A stretch of 64,000 bases of DNA. Origin: Saccharopolyspora indica. GTDB lineage: Bacteria > Actinomycetota > Actinomycetes > Mycobacteriales > Pseudonocardiaceae. The position numbers were made by a program, and so were the translations under genes. This document shows, one piece after another, positions 45,692 to 55,097 of this stretch (its first letter is position 1; each line of letters opens with the position of its first letter). Location of the stretch: NCBI RefSeq assembly GCF_027853965.1, contig NZ_JAQGLB010000006.1:186001-250000 (forward strand), read 5' to 3'. The notes below the pieces were generated by a model that did no database searches, was not told the origin of the DNA, and worked only from the letters and a program-made list of their open reading frames with translations.

Positions 45692-47269
45692 TCAGCGCAG
45701 GTCGCGCAGCAGGCGTTTGAGGATCTTGCCGGAGGGGTTGCGCGGCAGGTCGGTGCGGAACTCGACCTGCCGCGGCCGCTTGTAGTTGGCCAGGCGGTCC
45801 CGGCAGTGCGCCAGGACCTGCTCGGCGGACAGTTCCGCGCTGCCGACGACGAACGCCTTGCCGACCTCGCCGAGGCGTTCGTCGGGCACGCCCACCACGG
45901 CGACCTCCACGACGCCCTCCAGCCGGGCCAGCACCTGCTCGATCTCGGCCGGGTAGACGTTGAAGCCGCCGCAGATGTACATGTCCTTGAGGCGGTCGGT
46001 GATGGTCAGGTAGCCGCGCTCGTCCAGCGTTCCGACGTCGCCGGTGCGCAGCCAGCCGCCGGGGCCGATGGCCTGCTCGGTGGCCGCTTCGTCGTCGAGG
46101 TAGCCCAGCATGATGTTGTCCCCGCGCACCTGGACCTCCCCCGCCTCACCGGCGGGTTTCGCGGTGCCGTCCGGGCCGGCGATCCGGATCTCGAGGCCGG
46201 CCGCGGCGCGCCCGCAGGTGCGGGCCACGGTCTCGTCGTCGTCCTCCGGCCGGCACATCGTCGCCACGACCGCCTCGGTCAGCCCGTAGGCGGTGAGCAC
46301 GGTGTCGAAGCTCAGCTCCCGCTGCATCCGCTCCACCAGCACCACCGGGACGGTGGCCGCACCGGTCACCGCCAGTCGCAGGCTCGACAGGTCGTGGTTG
46401 CCGCGGTCGGCGTGGTCGAGCATCGACTGGTAGATGGTCGGCGGCCCGGGCAGCACCGTGATCCGGTCGGACTCGACGCGCCGGAGCACCTCGGCGACGT
46501 CGAAGGTCGGTTGCGGCAGCAGCGCCGCGCCGCTGAGCAGGCAGGCCAGGATCCCGGCCTTGTACCCGAAGCTGTGGAAGAACGGGTTGATCACCAGGTA
46601 GCGGTCATCGCTGGTCAGCACGCCGTGCTCGACCCAGGTCCGCGCGACGCCGAGCGCCTGGCGGTGCGCGCTCATCGCGCCCTTGCTCCGCCCGGTCGTG
46701 CCCGAGGTGAACAGGATGTCGCTGACGTCGTCGGGCGTGACCGCGGCCGCCGTCTCATCGGCCCGCTCCGGCGGCACCGCGGCCGCCAGCTCGTCGAGGT
46801 CGCTCCAGCGGCGGGTGCCCGGCACCGGCTCCAGCTCGCCTTCGACCGGGATGCGGATGGTGGTGCGCAGCTGGTCGACCGGTCCGCCGTTGGCGGCGCG
46901 GATCTGCGCCAGCCGGTCGGTGCCCAGGAACTCCCCGGTGATCACCAGTGCCCGGGCCCGCGAGCGGCGGATCACCTCGAGGCTCTCGGCTCCGGTGAAC
47001 CGGGTGTTGACCGGTACCAGCGTTGCGCCCGCGTACTGCGCGCCGAGCGCGGCCAGCACCCAGTGGTGGGTGTTGGGCGAGCACAGCGCGACCCGGTCGC
47101 CGGGCCGGATGCCTTCGGCGATGAGCGCACGCGCCACGGTCCGCACCCGTTCCAGCAGGTGCGCGAAGTCGAGCCGGACCGGCCCGTCGAACACCGCGGT
47201 CGAATCCGGGAAGCGCTGCGCGGCAACGGCGACCGCCGCGGGAATGGTGAACGGCTCGCTGCCGGGCAC
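45692..47269 (-). CDS. Acyl-CoA ligase, FadD3-like (sterol ring C/D catabolism)
   Basis: 525 residues of the AMP-forming acyl-CoA synthetase fold: ILFTSGTTGRSKGAM, YLVINPFFHSFGYKAGILAC, ITVLPGPPTIYQSMLDH, GAATVPVVLVERMQ, TAYGLTEAVVATMCRPEDD and the C-terminal LPRNPSGKILKR lysine. Several of these blocks match mycobacterial FadD3, which activates the HIP propionate formed in sterol degradation. GTG 47269 is chosen: GGAGGT stands six bases upstream. The TTG at 47287 would lie inside the operator. No other sterol genes are in the window; a non-sterol acid remains possible. Confidence 0.82.
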   Translation of the reverse strand: MPGSEPFTIPAAVAVAAQRFPDSTAVFDGPVRLDFAHLLERVRTVARALIAEGIRPGDRVALCSPNTHHWVLAALGAQYAGATLVPVNTRFTGAESLEVIRRSRARALVITGEFLGTDRLAQIRAANGGPVDQLRTTIRIPVEGELEPVPGTRRWSDLDELAAAVPPERADETAAAVTPDDVSDILFTSGTTGRSKGAMSAHRQALGVARTWVEHGVLTSDDRYLVINPFFHSFGYKAGILACLLSGAALLPQPTFDVAEVLRRVESDRITVLPGPPTIYQSMLDHADRGNHDLSSLRLAVTGAATVPVVLVERMQRELSFDTVLTAYGLTEAVVATMCRPEDDDETVARTCGRAAAGLEIRIAGPDGTAKPAGEAGEVQVRGDNIMLGYLDDEAATEQAIGPGGWLRTGDVGTLDERGYLTITDRLKDMYICGGFNVYPAEIEQVLARLEGVVEVAVVGVPDERLGEVGKAFVVGSAELSAEQVLAHCRDRLANYKRPRQVEFRTDLPRNPSGKILKRLLRDLR

Positions 47270-47282
47270 GGGACCACCTCCA

Positions 47283-47296
47283 AGCAAGTGCTTGGT
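47283..47296. promoter_or_regulatory. KstR2-type operator upstream of the fadD3-like gene
   Basis: AGCAAGTGCTTGGT fits the KstR2 (TetR family) consensus AnCAAGnnCTTGnT at every defined position. It lies 14-27 bp before the GTG start. An imperfect second copy (reverse complement of 47308-47323) reads AAGCAAGCGCTCG. In mycobacteria KstR2 represses the HIP genes including fadD3. Confidence 0.7.
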
Positions 47297-47357
47297 AAGC
47301 TAACCTCCCGAGCGCTTGCTTGGCCAGAGGCGGCGGCCGATTTCCGCGCCGAACGCC

Positions 47358-48785
47358 CTACTGGCCGATCGGGACGTAGTCGGACCAGGCGGTATCGCTG
47401 AGCTTGACCTTGGCGTCCCAGAGCTCGACCTTGAAGCGCACCCGGCCCTTCTCGCTCAGGTCGAAGTTGCAGTCGACCGGATCACCCTTGGAGTTGGTGT
47501 CCTTGCACTCCACCACCCGGCCGTAGTCGGTCTCGGCGACCGTCTTGATCCACATGCCGTCCTTGTTGGAGTCGTGCGCGAAGACGTGGTCACCGATCGC
47601 CTCGAAGCAGCCGGTGCCGCGCACCTCGCCCTGGTAGCGGATCGACTGGCACCACTTGGTCTGCTTCGGCTCGGCGGGCTTGGTCTCCGGGTCCCCGCCC
47701 GGCTCGGTCTCCTCGAACACCGGTTGATCCACCGGCGGGAGCTCGGACGGCGGGGCCTCGGTGGGCGGCGCGGTCGTCTCGCCCGTCCCGCTCAGCGACG
47801 TCGGGGCCTCGACCGGGACGGCCCGGCCCGGTTCGGTGCGCATCGTGGTGGCGAAGGCGACCGCGCCCGCCACCACGACCAACGCCCCCACCCCCGCGGC
47901 GACGTACGGCCAGCGGGCCCGGCGGCTCGGTGCCGCGGGCGGCATCACGAACGCGGCGGGCATCGCGGTCACGCTGGTCAGCGCCTGGCGGGCGGCCCGG
48001 GCCAGCTCGCCGGCGCTGGCGTAGCGGTCGGCCGGGTTCTTCGCCATGCCGCGGGCGACGATGTGGTCGAACTCGCGCGGGATGTCCCCGCGGGCGGCCG
48101 TGGGCAGCGGCGGCTGGTGGTTGAGGTGCGCGTTGATCAGCGAGGCCGCCGTCTCGCCCTCGAACGGCTTGCCCCCGGTCAGGCACTGGTAGAGCACGCA
48201 GGCCAGCGAGTACACGTCCACCCGGTGGTCCACCGGGCCGTCGTCGAAGCGCTCCGGGGCCATGTAGGCCAGGGTGCCCACGGTGTAACCGGTGGAGGTC
48301 AGGCTCGCCGAGGCCCGCAGCGACGCGGCGATGCCGAAGTCGACGAGGTAGGCGAAGCCGTTCTCGCCGACCAGGATGTTGGACGGCTTGACGTCGCGGT
48401 GCACCAGGCCTTCGGCGTGCGCGGCGTCCAGCGCCTGCGCGATCTGCTCCAGGACGATCACCGCGTCGGCCGGGCGCATGGGACCGTTGGCCGCCAGCAG
48501 CGAGCCGACGTCGCTGCCCTCCACCAGCCGCATGTCCAGGTAGAGGCGGCCGTCGATCTCGCCGTAGGCGTGGATCGGGATGACGTGCGGCTCGCGCAGC
48601 CGGCCCGCCGCGTGCGCCTCCTGCTTGAACCGGTCGCGGAACTCCTCGTCGGCTGCGAGGTTCGCCGCCAGCAGCTTGAGGGCGACCACGCGGTCGTGAC
48701 GGGTGTCGTAGGCGCGCAGGATCTCTCCCATGCCACCCCGCGCGATCAATCCCTCCACGCGGTACGGGCCGAACTGCCACTTCAC
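47358..48785 (-). CDS. PknB-type Ser/Thr protein kinase with one membrane helix and an exported C-terminal domain
   Basis: 475 residues. The kinase domain occupies residues 1-265: [19 protein letters not shown], catalytic loop [13 protein letters not shown] and [11 protein letters not shown] membrane helix lies near residues 295-315 ([20 protein letters not shown]), followed by a Pro/Thr/Glu-rich linker. The final 90-residue extracytoplasmic domain has four cysteines (WCQSIRY, GTGCFE, VECKD, VDCNF), probably two disulfides. The sensor domain is not PASTA and I do not recognise it. GTG 48785 has GAGGAG nine bases upstream. Divergent from the P450 gene. Confidence 0.88.
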   Translation of the reverse strand: MKWQFGPYRVEGLIARGGMGEILRAYDTRHDRVVALKLLAANLAADEEFRDRFKQEAHAAGRLREPHVIPIHAYGEIDGRLYLDMRLVEGSDVGSLLAANGPMRPADAVIVLEQIAQALDAAHAEGLVHRDVKPSNILVGENGFAYLVDFGIAASLRASASLTSTGYTVGTLAYMAPERFDDGPVDHRVDVYSLACVLYQCLTGGKPFEGETAASLINAHLNHQPPLPTAARGDIPREFDHIVARGMAKNPADRYASAGELARAARQALTSVTAMPAAFVMPPAAPSRRARWPYVAAGVGALVVVAGAVAFATTMRTEPGRAVPVEAPTSLSGTGETTAPPTEAPPSELPPVDQPVFEETEPGGDPETKPAEPKQTKWCQSIRYQGEVRGTGCFEAIGDHVFAHDSNKDGMWIKTVAETDYGRVVECKDTNSKGDPVDCNFDLSEKGRVRFKVELWDAKVKLSDTAWSDYVPIGQ

Positions 48786-48990
48786 GGTGCGCAACTCCTC
48801 TGACCGACGTCCGGGTCATCCTATTGGGCGACGTACGGCCCGCGGAACGCCCCGAAGTCCGGGCGATCCGGCCACCGACGGTGAACATTCCACTACGAAA
48901 CCACCGCCCCCGCTTCATTCGCCGCACCGGGCCTGCTAGAAGAAGTGGATCATGCTGTGAGGCCCCGGCTGCGGAAAGGACGAGTCCCCG

Positions 48991-50178
48991 ATGTCGACCG
49001 ACACGACGGACGCACGCAAGATCGATCGCGGCGAGGAGCTGGGCGGCTGCCCGGTCAGCCGGGGCGCCGACGGGGTCTGGCTGGTCCGCGGCCACGCCGC
49101 CGCGCGCGCCGCGCTGCGCAGCACCGACACCGTCCAGGCGGGTCTCGGCGTGGAGACCGTCGAGAAGATGCCCGGCAAGATCCGCCGCCCGGTGCTCTAC
49201 CGGGACGGACCCGAGCACCGCGAGCACCGGCGGCAGACCGCCAAGTACTTCACGCCGCGCCGGGTCGACGAGGCCTACCGGGGCATCATGGAGCGGGTCA
49301 GCGACGAGCAGCTGGACAAGCTCCGCCACCAGGGCCACGCGCGGCTGTCGGAGCTGAGCTTCGCCCTGTCCATCGACGTGGCGTGCGCGGTGATCGGGCT
49401 GACCGAGAGCCGCCCCGGCCTGGCCCAGCGGTTGGAGCGGTTCTTCCCGGAGGAGTTCGGCGAACCGGGTTTCACCAGCATCAACGGCCTGTACTGGGTG
49501 TGGCGGCAGGCCCGGAACTGGTCGAGCATCTTCCTCAACGACGTCCGCCCGGCGGTGCGCGCGCGGCGCGCGCAGCGGCGCGACGACCTGATCTCGCACC
49601 TGCTCGACGAGGGCTGCTCGGCGGCGGAGATCCTCGGCGAGTGCATCACCTTCGCCGCCGCGGGCATGATCACCACGCGGGAGTTCATCAACCTCTCGGC
49701 CTGGCACCTGTTCACCGATGACGCGCTGCGCGAGCGCTACCAGGCCGCCGAGGAGCCCGAGCGGATCGCGATCCTGCACGAACTGCTGCGGCTGGAACCG
49801 GTGGTCGGGCACCTCAAGCGGCGCGCCACCGCGCCCGTCGAGCTGCCCGGCGAGGACGGCGAGACGGTCACCGTCCCGGCCGGCGAGGTGATCGACGTCC
49901 AGGTCAGCGCCACCAACACCGATCAGCGCGCGGTCGGCGAGCAGCCGCTGGCCGTGTGCCCCGCGCGCCCGCTCACCGACGCCACCGCCCCGGGGATGTC
50001 CTTCGGGGACGGCGCGCACAAGTGCCCGGGCTCGAACGTCGCGATCCTGGAGACCGACGTCTTCCTCAGCAAGCTGTTCGCGCTGCCCGGGGTCGGGATG
50101 CGGACGCCGCCGCGGGTCTCCATGAACGAGGCGATCGGCGGCTACGAGCTCCGCGACATGGTCGTCGAACTCCAGTGA
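48991..50178 (+). CDS. Cytochrome P450
   Basis: 395 residues, bacterial class I size. The heme-binding segment is MSFGDGAHKCPGSNVAILE with the ligand Cys near residue 345. The ExxR of helix K is in LHELLRLEPVV. Helix I reads TFAAAGMITTREF, with the oxygen-activating Thr. No ferredoxin or ferredoxin reductase gene is adjacent, so the redox partners are elsewhere, and the substrate is unknown. ATG 48991 has AAGGA about 10 bp upstream. A strong hairpin follows. Confidence 0.93.
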   Translation: MSTDTTDARKIDRGEELGGCPVSRGADGVWLVRGHAAARAALRSTDTVQAGLGVETVEKMPGKIRRPVLYRDGPEHREHRRQTAKYFTPRRVDEAYRGIMERVSDEQLDKLRHQGHARLSELSFALSIDVACAVIGLTESRPGLAQRLERFFPEEFGEPGFTSINGLYWVWRQARNWSSIFLNDVRPAVRARRAQRRDDLISHLLDEGCSAAEILGECITFAAAGMITTREFINLSAWHLFTDDALRERYQAAEEPERIAILHELLRLEPVVGHLKRRATAPVELPGEDGETVTVPAGEVIDVQVSATNTDQRAVGEQPLAVCPARPLTDATAPGMSFGDGAHKCPGSNVAILETDVFLSKLFALPGVGMRTPPRVSMNEAIGGYELRDMVVELQ

Positions 50179-50188
50179 GCAACTGGGC

Positions 50189-50217
50189 CGAGGGGCACCC
50201 GGTGCGGGTGCCCCTCG
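50189..50217. terminator. Bidirectional terminator between the P450 gene and the convergent transport genes
   Basis: CGAGGGGCACCCG (50189-50201) and CGGGTGCCCCTCG (50205-50217) form a perfect 13-bp stem with the 3-nt loop GTG. It lies between two convergent stop codons (50178 and 50224), so it can serve both. Confidence 0.85.
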
Positions 50218-50223
50218 ACCGCG

Positions 50224-50472
50224 TCAGGACTCTGGAGTCTCGTCGTCCGGGACCGCGATGGGGCGCAGCCGGGCCCAGGCGACGAACGCCGCGGCGAAGA
50301 CGAGCATCCCGACGCCCGCCCACAGGTTGATGTTGACCCCGGCGGACTTCTCCACCGCTTCCGCGCTGGAGGTCGCACCGACGACGACGAGCACCGCGCC
50401 GTAGATGGCGAACAGCAGCGCGATCACCGTTCGGATGTCGAAAGCGCCCGCAGTGGGCTTGTTTTTCACCAT
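50224..50472 (-). CDS. Small two-helix membrane protein next to the SSS symporter
   Basis: 82 residues, two membrane helices (VIALLFAIYGAVLVVVGATS and NLWAGVGMLVFAAAFVAWAR) joined by a short loop. It begins 14 bp after the symporter stop on the same strand. Small membrane proteins of this shape commonly follow SSS symporter genes in actinobacteria and may be accessory subunits. Function not shown. Confidence 0.75.
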   Translation of the reverse strand: MVKNKPTAGAFDIRTVIALLFAIYGAVLVVVGATSSAEAVEKSAGVNINLWAGVGMLVFAAAFVAWARLRPIAVPDDETPES

Positions 50473-50486
50473 TGTCGCTTCCTCGG

Positions 50487-52199
50487 TCAGGCGAAGATGA
50501 TGTTGAGGGCGATGACCAGGACCAGGGCGATACCGGCCAGCAGTCCGGGCCGCCGGTACCAGCCGGCGTCCTCACCGCTGGTGGCCGCCTGCCGCGCCGA
50601 CCGCGGCGTCAGCGAATACACCAGACCCGCCAGCTCGGCCTCCGGCTTCGGCCGCGTCACCAGGCTGACCACCACGCTCACGACGATGTCGACCACGAAC
50701 GCCACACCCGCGCCCACGAAACTCGCGCCCTGACCCGGCAGGTCCAGCACCCCGGTCTCGGCCATCGCGAACACCACCACCGCCGACACCGTGCCCACAA
50801 CCAGACCCGCCCACCCGGCGTGCGGAGTCATCCGCTTCCAGAACATCCCCAGGATGAACGTCGCGAACAACGGCGCGTTGAAGAACGAGAACAACTGCTG
50901 CAGATAATCCATCAGGTTCGCATAACCCGACGCGATGAACGCCGTCCCGACCGCCGCCACCGTCGCCCCGACGGTCACCCACCGCCCCATGTTCAGGTAA
51001 TACCGGTCATCCCGGTCCCGCACCACGTAGGACTGCCAGATGTCGTAGGTGAACACCGTGTTGAACGACGACAGGTTCGCCGCCATCCCCGCCATGAACG
51101 ACGCCAGCAACCCCGCCAGCGCGATCCCCAGAATCCCGTTCGGCAGCAGATCCCGCATCAACAACAAGATCGCATCGTTGTAGCTGACCCCCGCACCCTC
51201 CGGCGCACCCGCCTGCTTGTACGCGCCCAGCTCCGGAATCACCACCGCCGCGATCATCCCCGGAATGATCACGATGAACGGGATGAACATCTTCGGAAAC
51301 GCCCCGATGATCGGCGTCCGCTGCGCCGCCGACATGCTCTTCGAAGCCATCGCCCGCTGCACCTCGACGAAATTCGTCGTCCAATACCCGAACGACAGCA
51401 CGAACCCCAGCCCGAACACCAACCCCACCACGCTCCACACCGGATCGGCGAACCCCGTCAACTCCGTACCCGGCCACGCCGACAGCTGCTCCGCACCACC
51501 CGGCCCCGCCGAGATCTTGTCCACCAACCCCTGAACCCCACCGACCTTCACCAACCCCACGATCGTCAACGGCAACAACGCCGCCACGATCACGAAGAAC
51601 TGCAACACCTCGTTGTAGATCGCCGCCGACAACCCGCCCAACGCCGTGTAGGACAACACGATCGCCGCCGCGCACAACACCGACACCCACAACGGCCACC
51701 CCAGCAACGCATTCACGATGCTGGCCAGCAAGAACAGGTTCACCCCCGCGATCAACACCTGCGCCACCGCGAACGACACACCATTCACCAAATGCGCCGC
51801 ACGACCGAACCGCCGCAACATGAACTCCGGAACACTACGAACCTTCGACCCGTAGTAGAACGGCATCATCACCACACCCAAAAACAGCATGGCAGGCACC
51901 GCACCAACCCAGAAATAATGCATCGTCGGCATACCGTACTGCGCACCATTGGCCGACATACCAATGATCTCGATCGCACCCAGATTAGCCGAGATGAACG
52001 CCAACCCCGTCACCCACGCAGGCAACGCCCGACCCGACAAGAAAAAATCCAGACTCGTCGACACCGCACGCCGCGCCACATAACCAATACCCAGCACAAA
52101 CACGAAGTACAACGCCAACAACACATAATCAACGGCATTCGCGTCCAACAGCCGACCCTGGGCCAGCACCGACGCGCCCGCCCATCCCTGAGCGTCCAC
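50487..52199 (-). CDS. Sodium:solute symporter (SSS family), sugar-type
   Basis: 570 residues, about fourteen membrane helices, LeuT fold. SSS signatures include FLSGRALPAWVTGLAFISAN near the N-terminus, YTALGGLSAAIYNEVLQFFV, FGYWTTNFVEVQRAMASKSM and GLLASFMAGMAANLSSFNTV. The profile is closest to SglT-like sugar symporters, which fits the ROK regulator and sugar ABC genes alongside. GTG 52199 is chosen with AGAGG eight bases upstream; the open frame continues further up through the promoter. From about 50600 to 52180 the coding strand is rich in GGT, GTT and TTG codons, unlike neighbouring genes, so recent acquisition or special expression is possible. Confidence 0.88.
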   Translation of the reverse strand: MDAQGWAGASVLAQGRLLDANAVDYVLLALYFVFVLGIGYVARRAVSTSLDFFLSGRALPAWVTGLAFISANLGAIEIIGMSANGAQYGMPTMHYFWVGAVPAMLFLGVVMMPFYYGSKVRSVPEFMLRRFGRAAHLVNGVSFAVAQVLIAGVNLFLLASIVNALLGWPLWVSVLCAAAIVLSYTALGGLSAAIYNEVLQFFVIVAALLPLTIVGLVKVGGVQGLVDKISAGPGGAEQLSAWPGTELTGFADPVWSVVGLVFGLGFVLSFGYWTTNFVEVQRAMASKSMSAAQRTPIIGAFPKMFIPFIVIIPGMIAAVVIPELGAYKQAGAPEGAGVSYNDAILLLMRDLLPNGILGIALAGLLASFMAGMAANLSSFNTVFTYDIWQSYVVRDRDDRYYLNMGRWVTVGATVAAVGTAFIASGYANLMDYLQQLFSFFNAPLFATFILGMFWKRMTPHAGWAGLVVGTVSAVVVFAMAETGVLDLPGQGASFVGAGVAFVVDIVVSVVVSLVTRPKPEAELAGLVYSLTPRSARQAATSGEDAGWYRRPGLLAGIALVLVIALNIIFA

Positions 52200-52409
52200 A
52201 GTGGTCCCTCTTTCCAGCGCGATGACGGCACTGCGCCCGGAGGCCCGGACCCGGCCCCCGACCAGCACCGTGCGCAATATGTTGTCCGCGGCAACATACC
52301 ACCGCCGAACAGCTCCGAGAAGCTTGCTGAATCGATCAATCAACCCCGCCGTGACCGCATCGCAATGCAACGTTTTCACGTGCGGTGCAACGACATTCCG
52401 CCGAACGGA
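52200..52409. promoter_or_regulatory. Promoter region of the SSS symporter gene
   Basis: Non-coding gap between the ROK stop and the symporter start. It contains the 21-bp dyad listed separately and two copies of TGCAACG near 52366 and 52386. Confidence 0.4.
52278..52298. promoter_or_regulatory. Candidate ROK operator upstream of the symporter (GTTG-N7-CAAC)
   Basis: TATGTTG-N7-CAACATA is a perfect 7-bp inverted repeat 79-99 bp upstream of the symporter start. The GTTG-N7-CAAC core recurs upstream of the ABC operon at 57032-57046. The ROK regulator encoded between the two is the obvious binder. Confidence 0.6.
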
Positions 52410-53588
52410 TCAGCGGCTGGCGAGCACCTGCTCGAAGGCCAGCTCGGCCGCGCCCAGCAGCTTGCCGTCGCCGCCCAGCGAGGAGGTGACGAGCTTGGTG
52501 CCGCCCATCGCGCGGCTGACCAGGCTGCGCTCCGCGAGCAGCCCGCCGACGTGGTCGAGCAGCGTGCGCGGCAGCGCGGTGAAGAGGTCACCCAGAACCA
52601 CGAGCTGCGGGCTCAGAAGGTTCACCACGTTGCACAACCCGATGGTCAGCCACTCGGCGAACTCGCCCAGCCGCTTCAGCACCTCGTCCGGTTCCTGCGC
52701 CAGCGCGTGCAGTTCGGCGACGATCACGCCGCGCGCCGCGCCCTCCGGCAGCTCCAGCGCCCGGCTCAGCGCCCGCTCCCCCACCTCGGTCTCCCAGCAG
52801 CCCCGGCTCCCGCAGTAGCACTCGAGACCACCGGGCCGCACCACCATGTGCCCGAGCTCGCCGACGTAGCCGCCGCTTCCGCGCAGCGGCAGGCCGTCGG
52901 AGATCACGCCACCTCCGACCCCGACACCGGCGCTGACGAAGACCGCGTCCGTCGCGCCGCGAGCCGCGCCCCGCAGGTGTTCGGCGAGCACGCCGAGCTC
53001 GGCGTCGTTGCCGACCTCCACCCGCCTGCCGCCCAGCGCCTCGGACAACCACTGCCCCAGCGGCACGTCGCTCCAGTGCAGGTTCGGGGCCTCGCGCACC
53101 ATGCCGTCCGCGCGCCGCACCACGCCGGGCGCCGAGACCCCGACCGCGGCGATCGCGACACCGGCCTCCTCGACGAGCACCGCGCTGCTGTCCACGATGC
53201 GGGTGAAGACCTCGCCGGGCGTGCGGGTTTCCGGGCGCAGGCTCCAGCTGCACCGGTTGAGGATCTCCCCGCCGAGCCCGATCAGCGCCATCGACACCTG
53301 CTCGACCCGCACGTCCACGGCCAGCGCCACCGCGGCGTGCGGCTGCGGCAGCACCAGCAGCGACGGCCGTCCCGCGCCGCTGCGCTGGGCGGGCAGCCGC
53401 TCGACCACCAGACCGTCGCCGACCAGCTCGTCGACCAGCGCCTTGATGGTGCTGCGGTTGAGACCCATCTCGGCGGCCAGCGCGGCCCTGGTGCACGGAC
53501 CGCTGATGTGCAGCCGGCGCAGCAGCACGGCCCGGTTGTGCTGGCGCACCTCATCGGGCCGCGCTCCCGCGGTTGGCGTCGTACTCAC
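52410..53588 (-). CDS. ROK-family transcriptional regulator (NagC/XylR type)
   Basis: 392 residues: N-terminal winged helix (RAVLLRRLHISGPCTRAALA, EMGLNRSTIKALVDELVG) and a ROK sugar-kinase-like domain with GVSAPGVV, GVGGGVISDG and the zinc-binding CYCGSRGCWETE. ROK repressors release DNA on binding a sugar or phosphosugar. GTG 53588 is used; the longer frame to 53642 has a weak context. The gene follows the ABC permease gene by 87 bp on the same strand and precedes the symporter gene, placing it between its two likely targets. Confidence 0.9.
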   Translation of the reverse strand: MSTTPTAGARPDEVRQHNRAVLLRRLHISGPCTRAALAAEMGLNRSTIKALVDELVGDGLVVERLPAQRSGAGRPSLLVLPQPHAAVALAVDVRVEQVSMALIGLGGEILNRCSWSLRPETRTPGEVFTRIVDSSAVLVEEAGVAIAAVGVSAPGVVRRADGMVREAPNLHWSDVPLGQWLSEALGGRRVEVGNDAELGVLAEHLRGAARGATDAVFVSAGVGVGGGVISDGLPLRGSGGYVGELGHMVVRPGGLECYCGSRGCWETEVGERALSRALELPEGAARGVIVAELHALAQEPDEVLKRLGEFAEWLTIGLCNVVNLLSPQLVVLGDLFTALPRTLLDHVGGLLAERSLVSRAMGGTKLVTSSLGGDGKLLGAAELAFEQVLASR

Positions 53589-53675
53589 CTGGGCTGCGTC
53601 CTCCGCCTGTTCTGGGTCACCGTCCGGGAAAAGCTCTAGCACAACCGCCGCTCGGCGATGCGGTGCGTGCCCCGT

Positions 53676-55088
53676 TCAGCGCTCGGGCGCGGCTGCCGAA
53701 CGACGTCGTGACAGCGCGTCGGCACCAGCGGCGGCGACCAGCACCAGGCCGGTGATGATGTTGACCGGTGCGGCCTGGAAACCGAGCAGGTTCAGCCCGT
53801 TCTGGACGGTGGCCAGCACCGCTCCGCCGAGCACCGCGTCCGCCGGTCGCCCCTTGCCCCCGAACAGCGAGGTACCGCCGATCACCGCCGCGCCCACCGC
53901 GAACAGCACCAGGTTCCCGCCGCCCGCGCTGCCGTCGACCGAACCGGTCTTGGAGGTGTAGACGATCGCCCCGACGGCAGCGGCCGCGGAGCAGATCACG
54001 AACGCGGTCATCCGGACCCGGGCCACGTCCACGCCCGCCCGGTGCGCGGCGTCGCGGTTGCCGCCGATCGCGCGCAGGTGCCTGCCGTAGCGGGTGCGGT
54101 CCAGCACGTGGGTGCCGGCGACCAGCAGGACCAGGATGATCGGCACGACCAGCGGCACGCCGCGGATGGAGGCCAGTTCCGGGTGCGGTGAGCGGTCCAG
54201 CACCAGCAGGGCGGTGGCCAGTCCGCCGCATCCCAGCACCGCCAGGACCTTCGCGACGACCAGCGCGGTCGGCTGGGCGACCAGGCCCTGGCGCAGCCGG
54301 ACCAGGTGCCGGTGGCCGACGACGGCCGCGTAGCCGGTTCCGGCGATGCCGAACAGCGCCCAGCTGGCCGCCGGGCCGAGGCTGCCGTTGGCGACGGCGA
54401 ACAGCTCCGGGCTCTGCCGGACGGAGATCGTGCCGCCTGGCCCGACCAGCTGCAGCACCACGCCGGACCAGGTGATGAACAAGCCGAGGGTGACGATGAA
54501 CGACGGGATCCGCACCTTCGACACCGCGAAACCGGTCACGCACCCGATCGCCGCGCCGGTGCTGATCGCGAGCAGCATCTCCAGCCACGGGTTCGCCCCG
54601 AACCCGCCCACCAGCAGCACCAGCGCCAGCGCGGAAAGCGCCGCGCCGAGCCAGATCCGCAGCAGCAGCGCGAGCAGCGCCGCACCGGCCAGGGCCAGCG
54701 CGAAGGCGGCGAACACCGCCGTGCCCATCGCCCCGAGCAGGTTCCCGTCGTGCTGGAAGTGCAGGGCGAGCAGCGATGCCGCCACGCCGGAGGCGGTGCC
54801 CGCGGACAGGTCGATCTCGCCGAGCAGCAGGACGTACACCAGGCCCATCGCGATGATGGTCTGCCCGGCGCCCTGCTGGAGCAGGTTGGCCAGGTTGTTG
54901 AGGGTGAGGAAGTCCTCCGACAGCGCGGTGAACAGCACCAGCAGCGCCACCAGCACGACCAGCGCGGGCAGTGCGCCGAGCTCGCCCCGGCGGAGCTTGC
55001 CCGCGTAGTCGCGCACCGCCTCACCGGTGCCGCGCGAGGTGGTGTCGATGCCGAAGTCCGCCACCGGGGTCGACACGCGTTCGGTCAT
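53676..55088 (-). CDS. Sugar ABC transporter permease (XylH/RbsC type)
   Basis: 470 residues, ten or more membrane helices, longer than RbsC and similar to XylH. Signatures are NLANLLQQGAGQTIIAMGLV, LLLGEIDLSAGTASG (the permease box facing the ATPase), GYAVSK-like GFAVSKVRIPSFIVTLG and GRHLRAIGGNRDAAHRAGVD. It forms the membrane channel for the solute delivered by the lipoprotein encoded at 55877. It begins 9 bp after the ATPase stop. Confidence 0.9.
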   Translation of the reverse strand: MTERVSTPVADFGIDTTSRGTGEAVRDYAGKLRRGELGALPALVVLVALLVLFTALSEDFLTLNNLANLLQQGAGQTIIAMGLVYVLLLGEIDLSAGTASGVAASLLALHFQHDGNLLGAMGTAVFAAFALALAGAALLALLLRIWLGAALSALALVLLVGGFGANPWLEMLLAISTGAAIGCVTGFAVSKVRIPSFIVTLGLFITWSGVVLQLVGPGGTISVRQSPELFAVANGSLGPAASWALFGIAGTGYAAVVGHRHLVRLRQGLVAQPTALVVAKVLAVLGCGGLATALLVLDRSPHPELASIRGVPLVVPIILVLLVAGTHVLDRTRYGRHLRAIGGNRDAAHRAGVDVARVRMTAFVICSAAAAVGAIVYTSKTGSVDGSAGGGNLVLFAVGAAVIGGTSLFGGKGRPADAVLGGAVLATVQNGLNLLGFQAAPVNIITGLVLVAAAGADALSRRRSAAAPER

Positions 55089-55097
55089 CGTCGCTCC

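Noticed and set aside
48991..50178. P450 as part of a secondary-metabolite cluster
   Set aside because: No synthase, redox partner or tailoring genes adjoin it; it lies alone between a kinase gene and a terminator.
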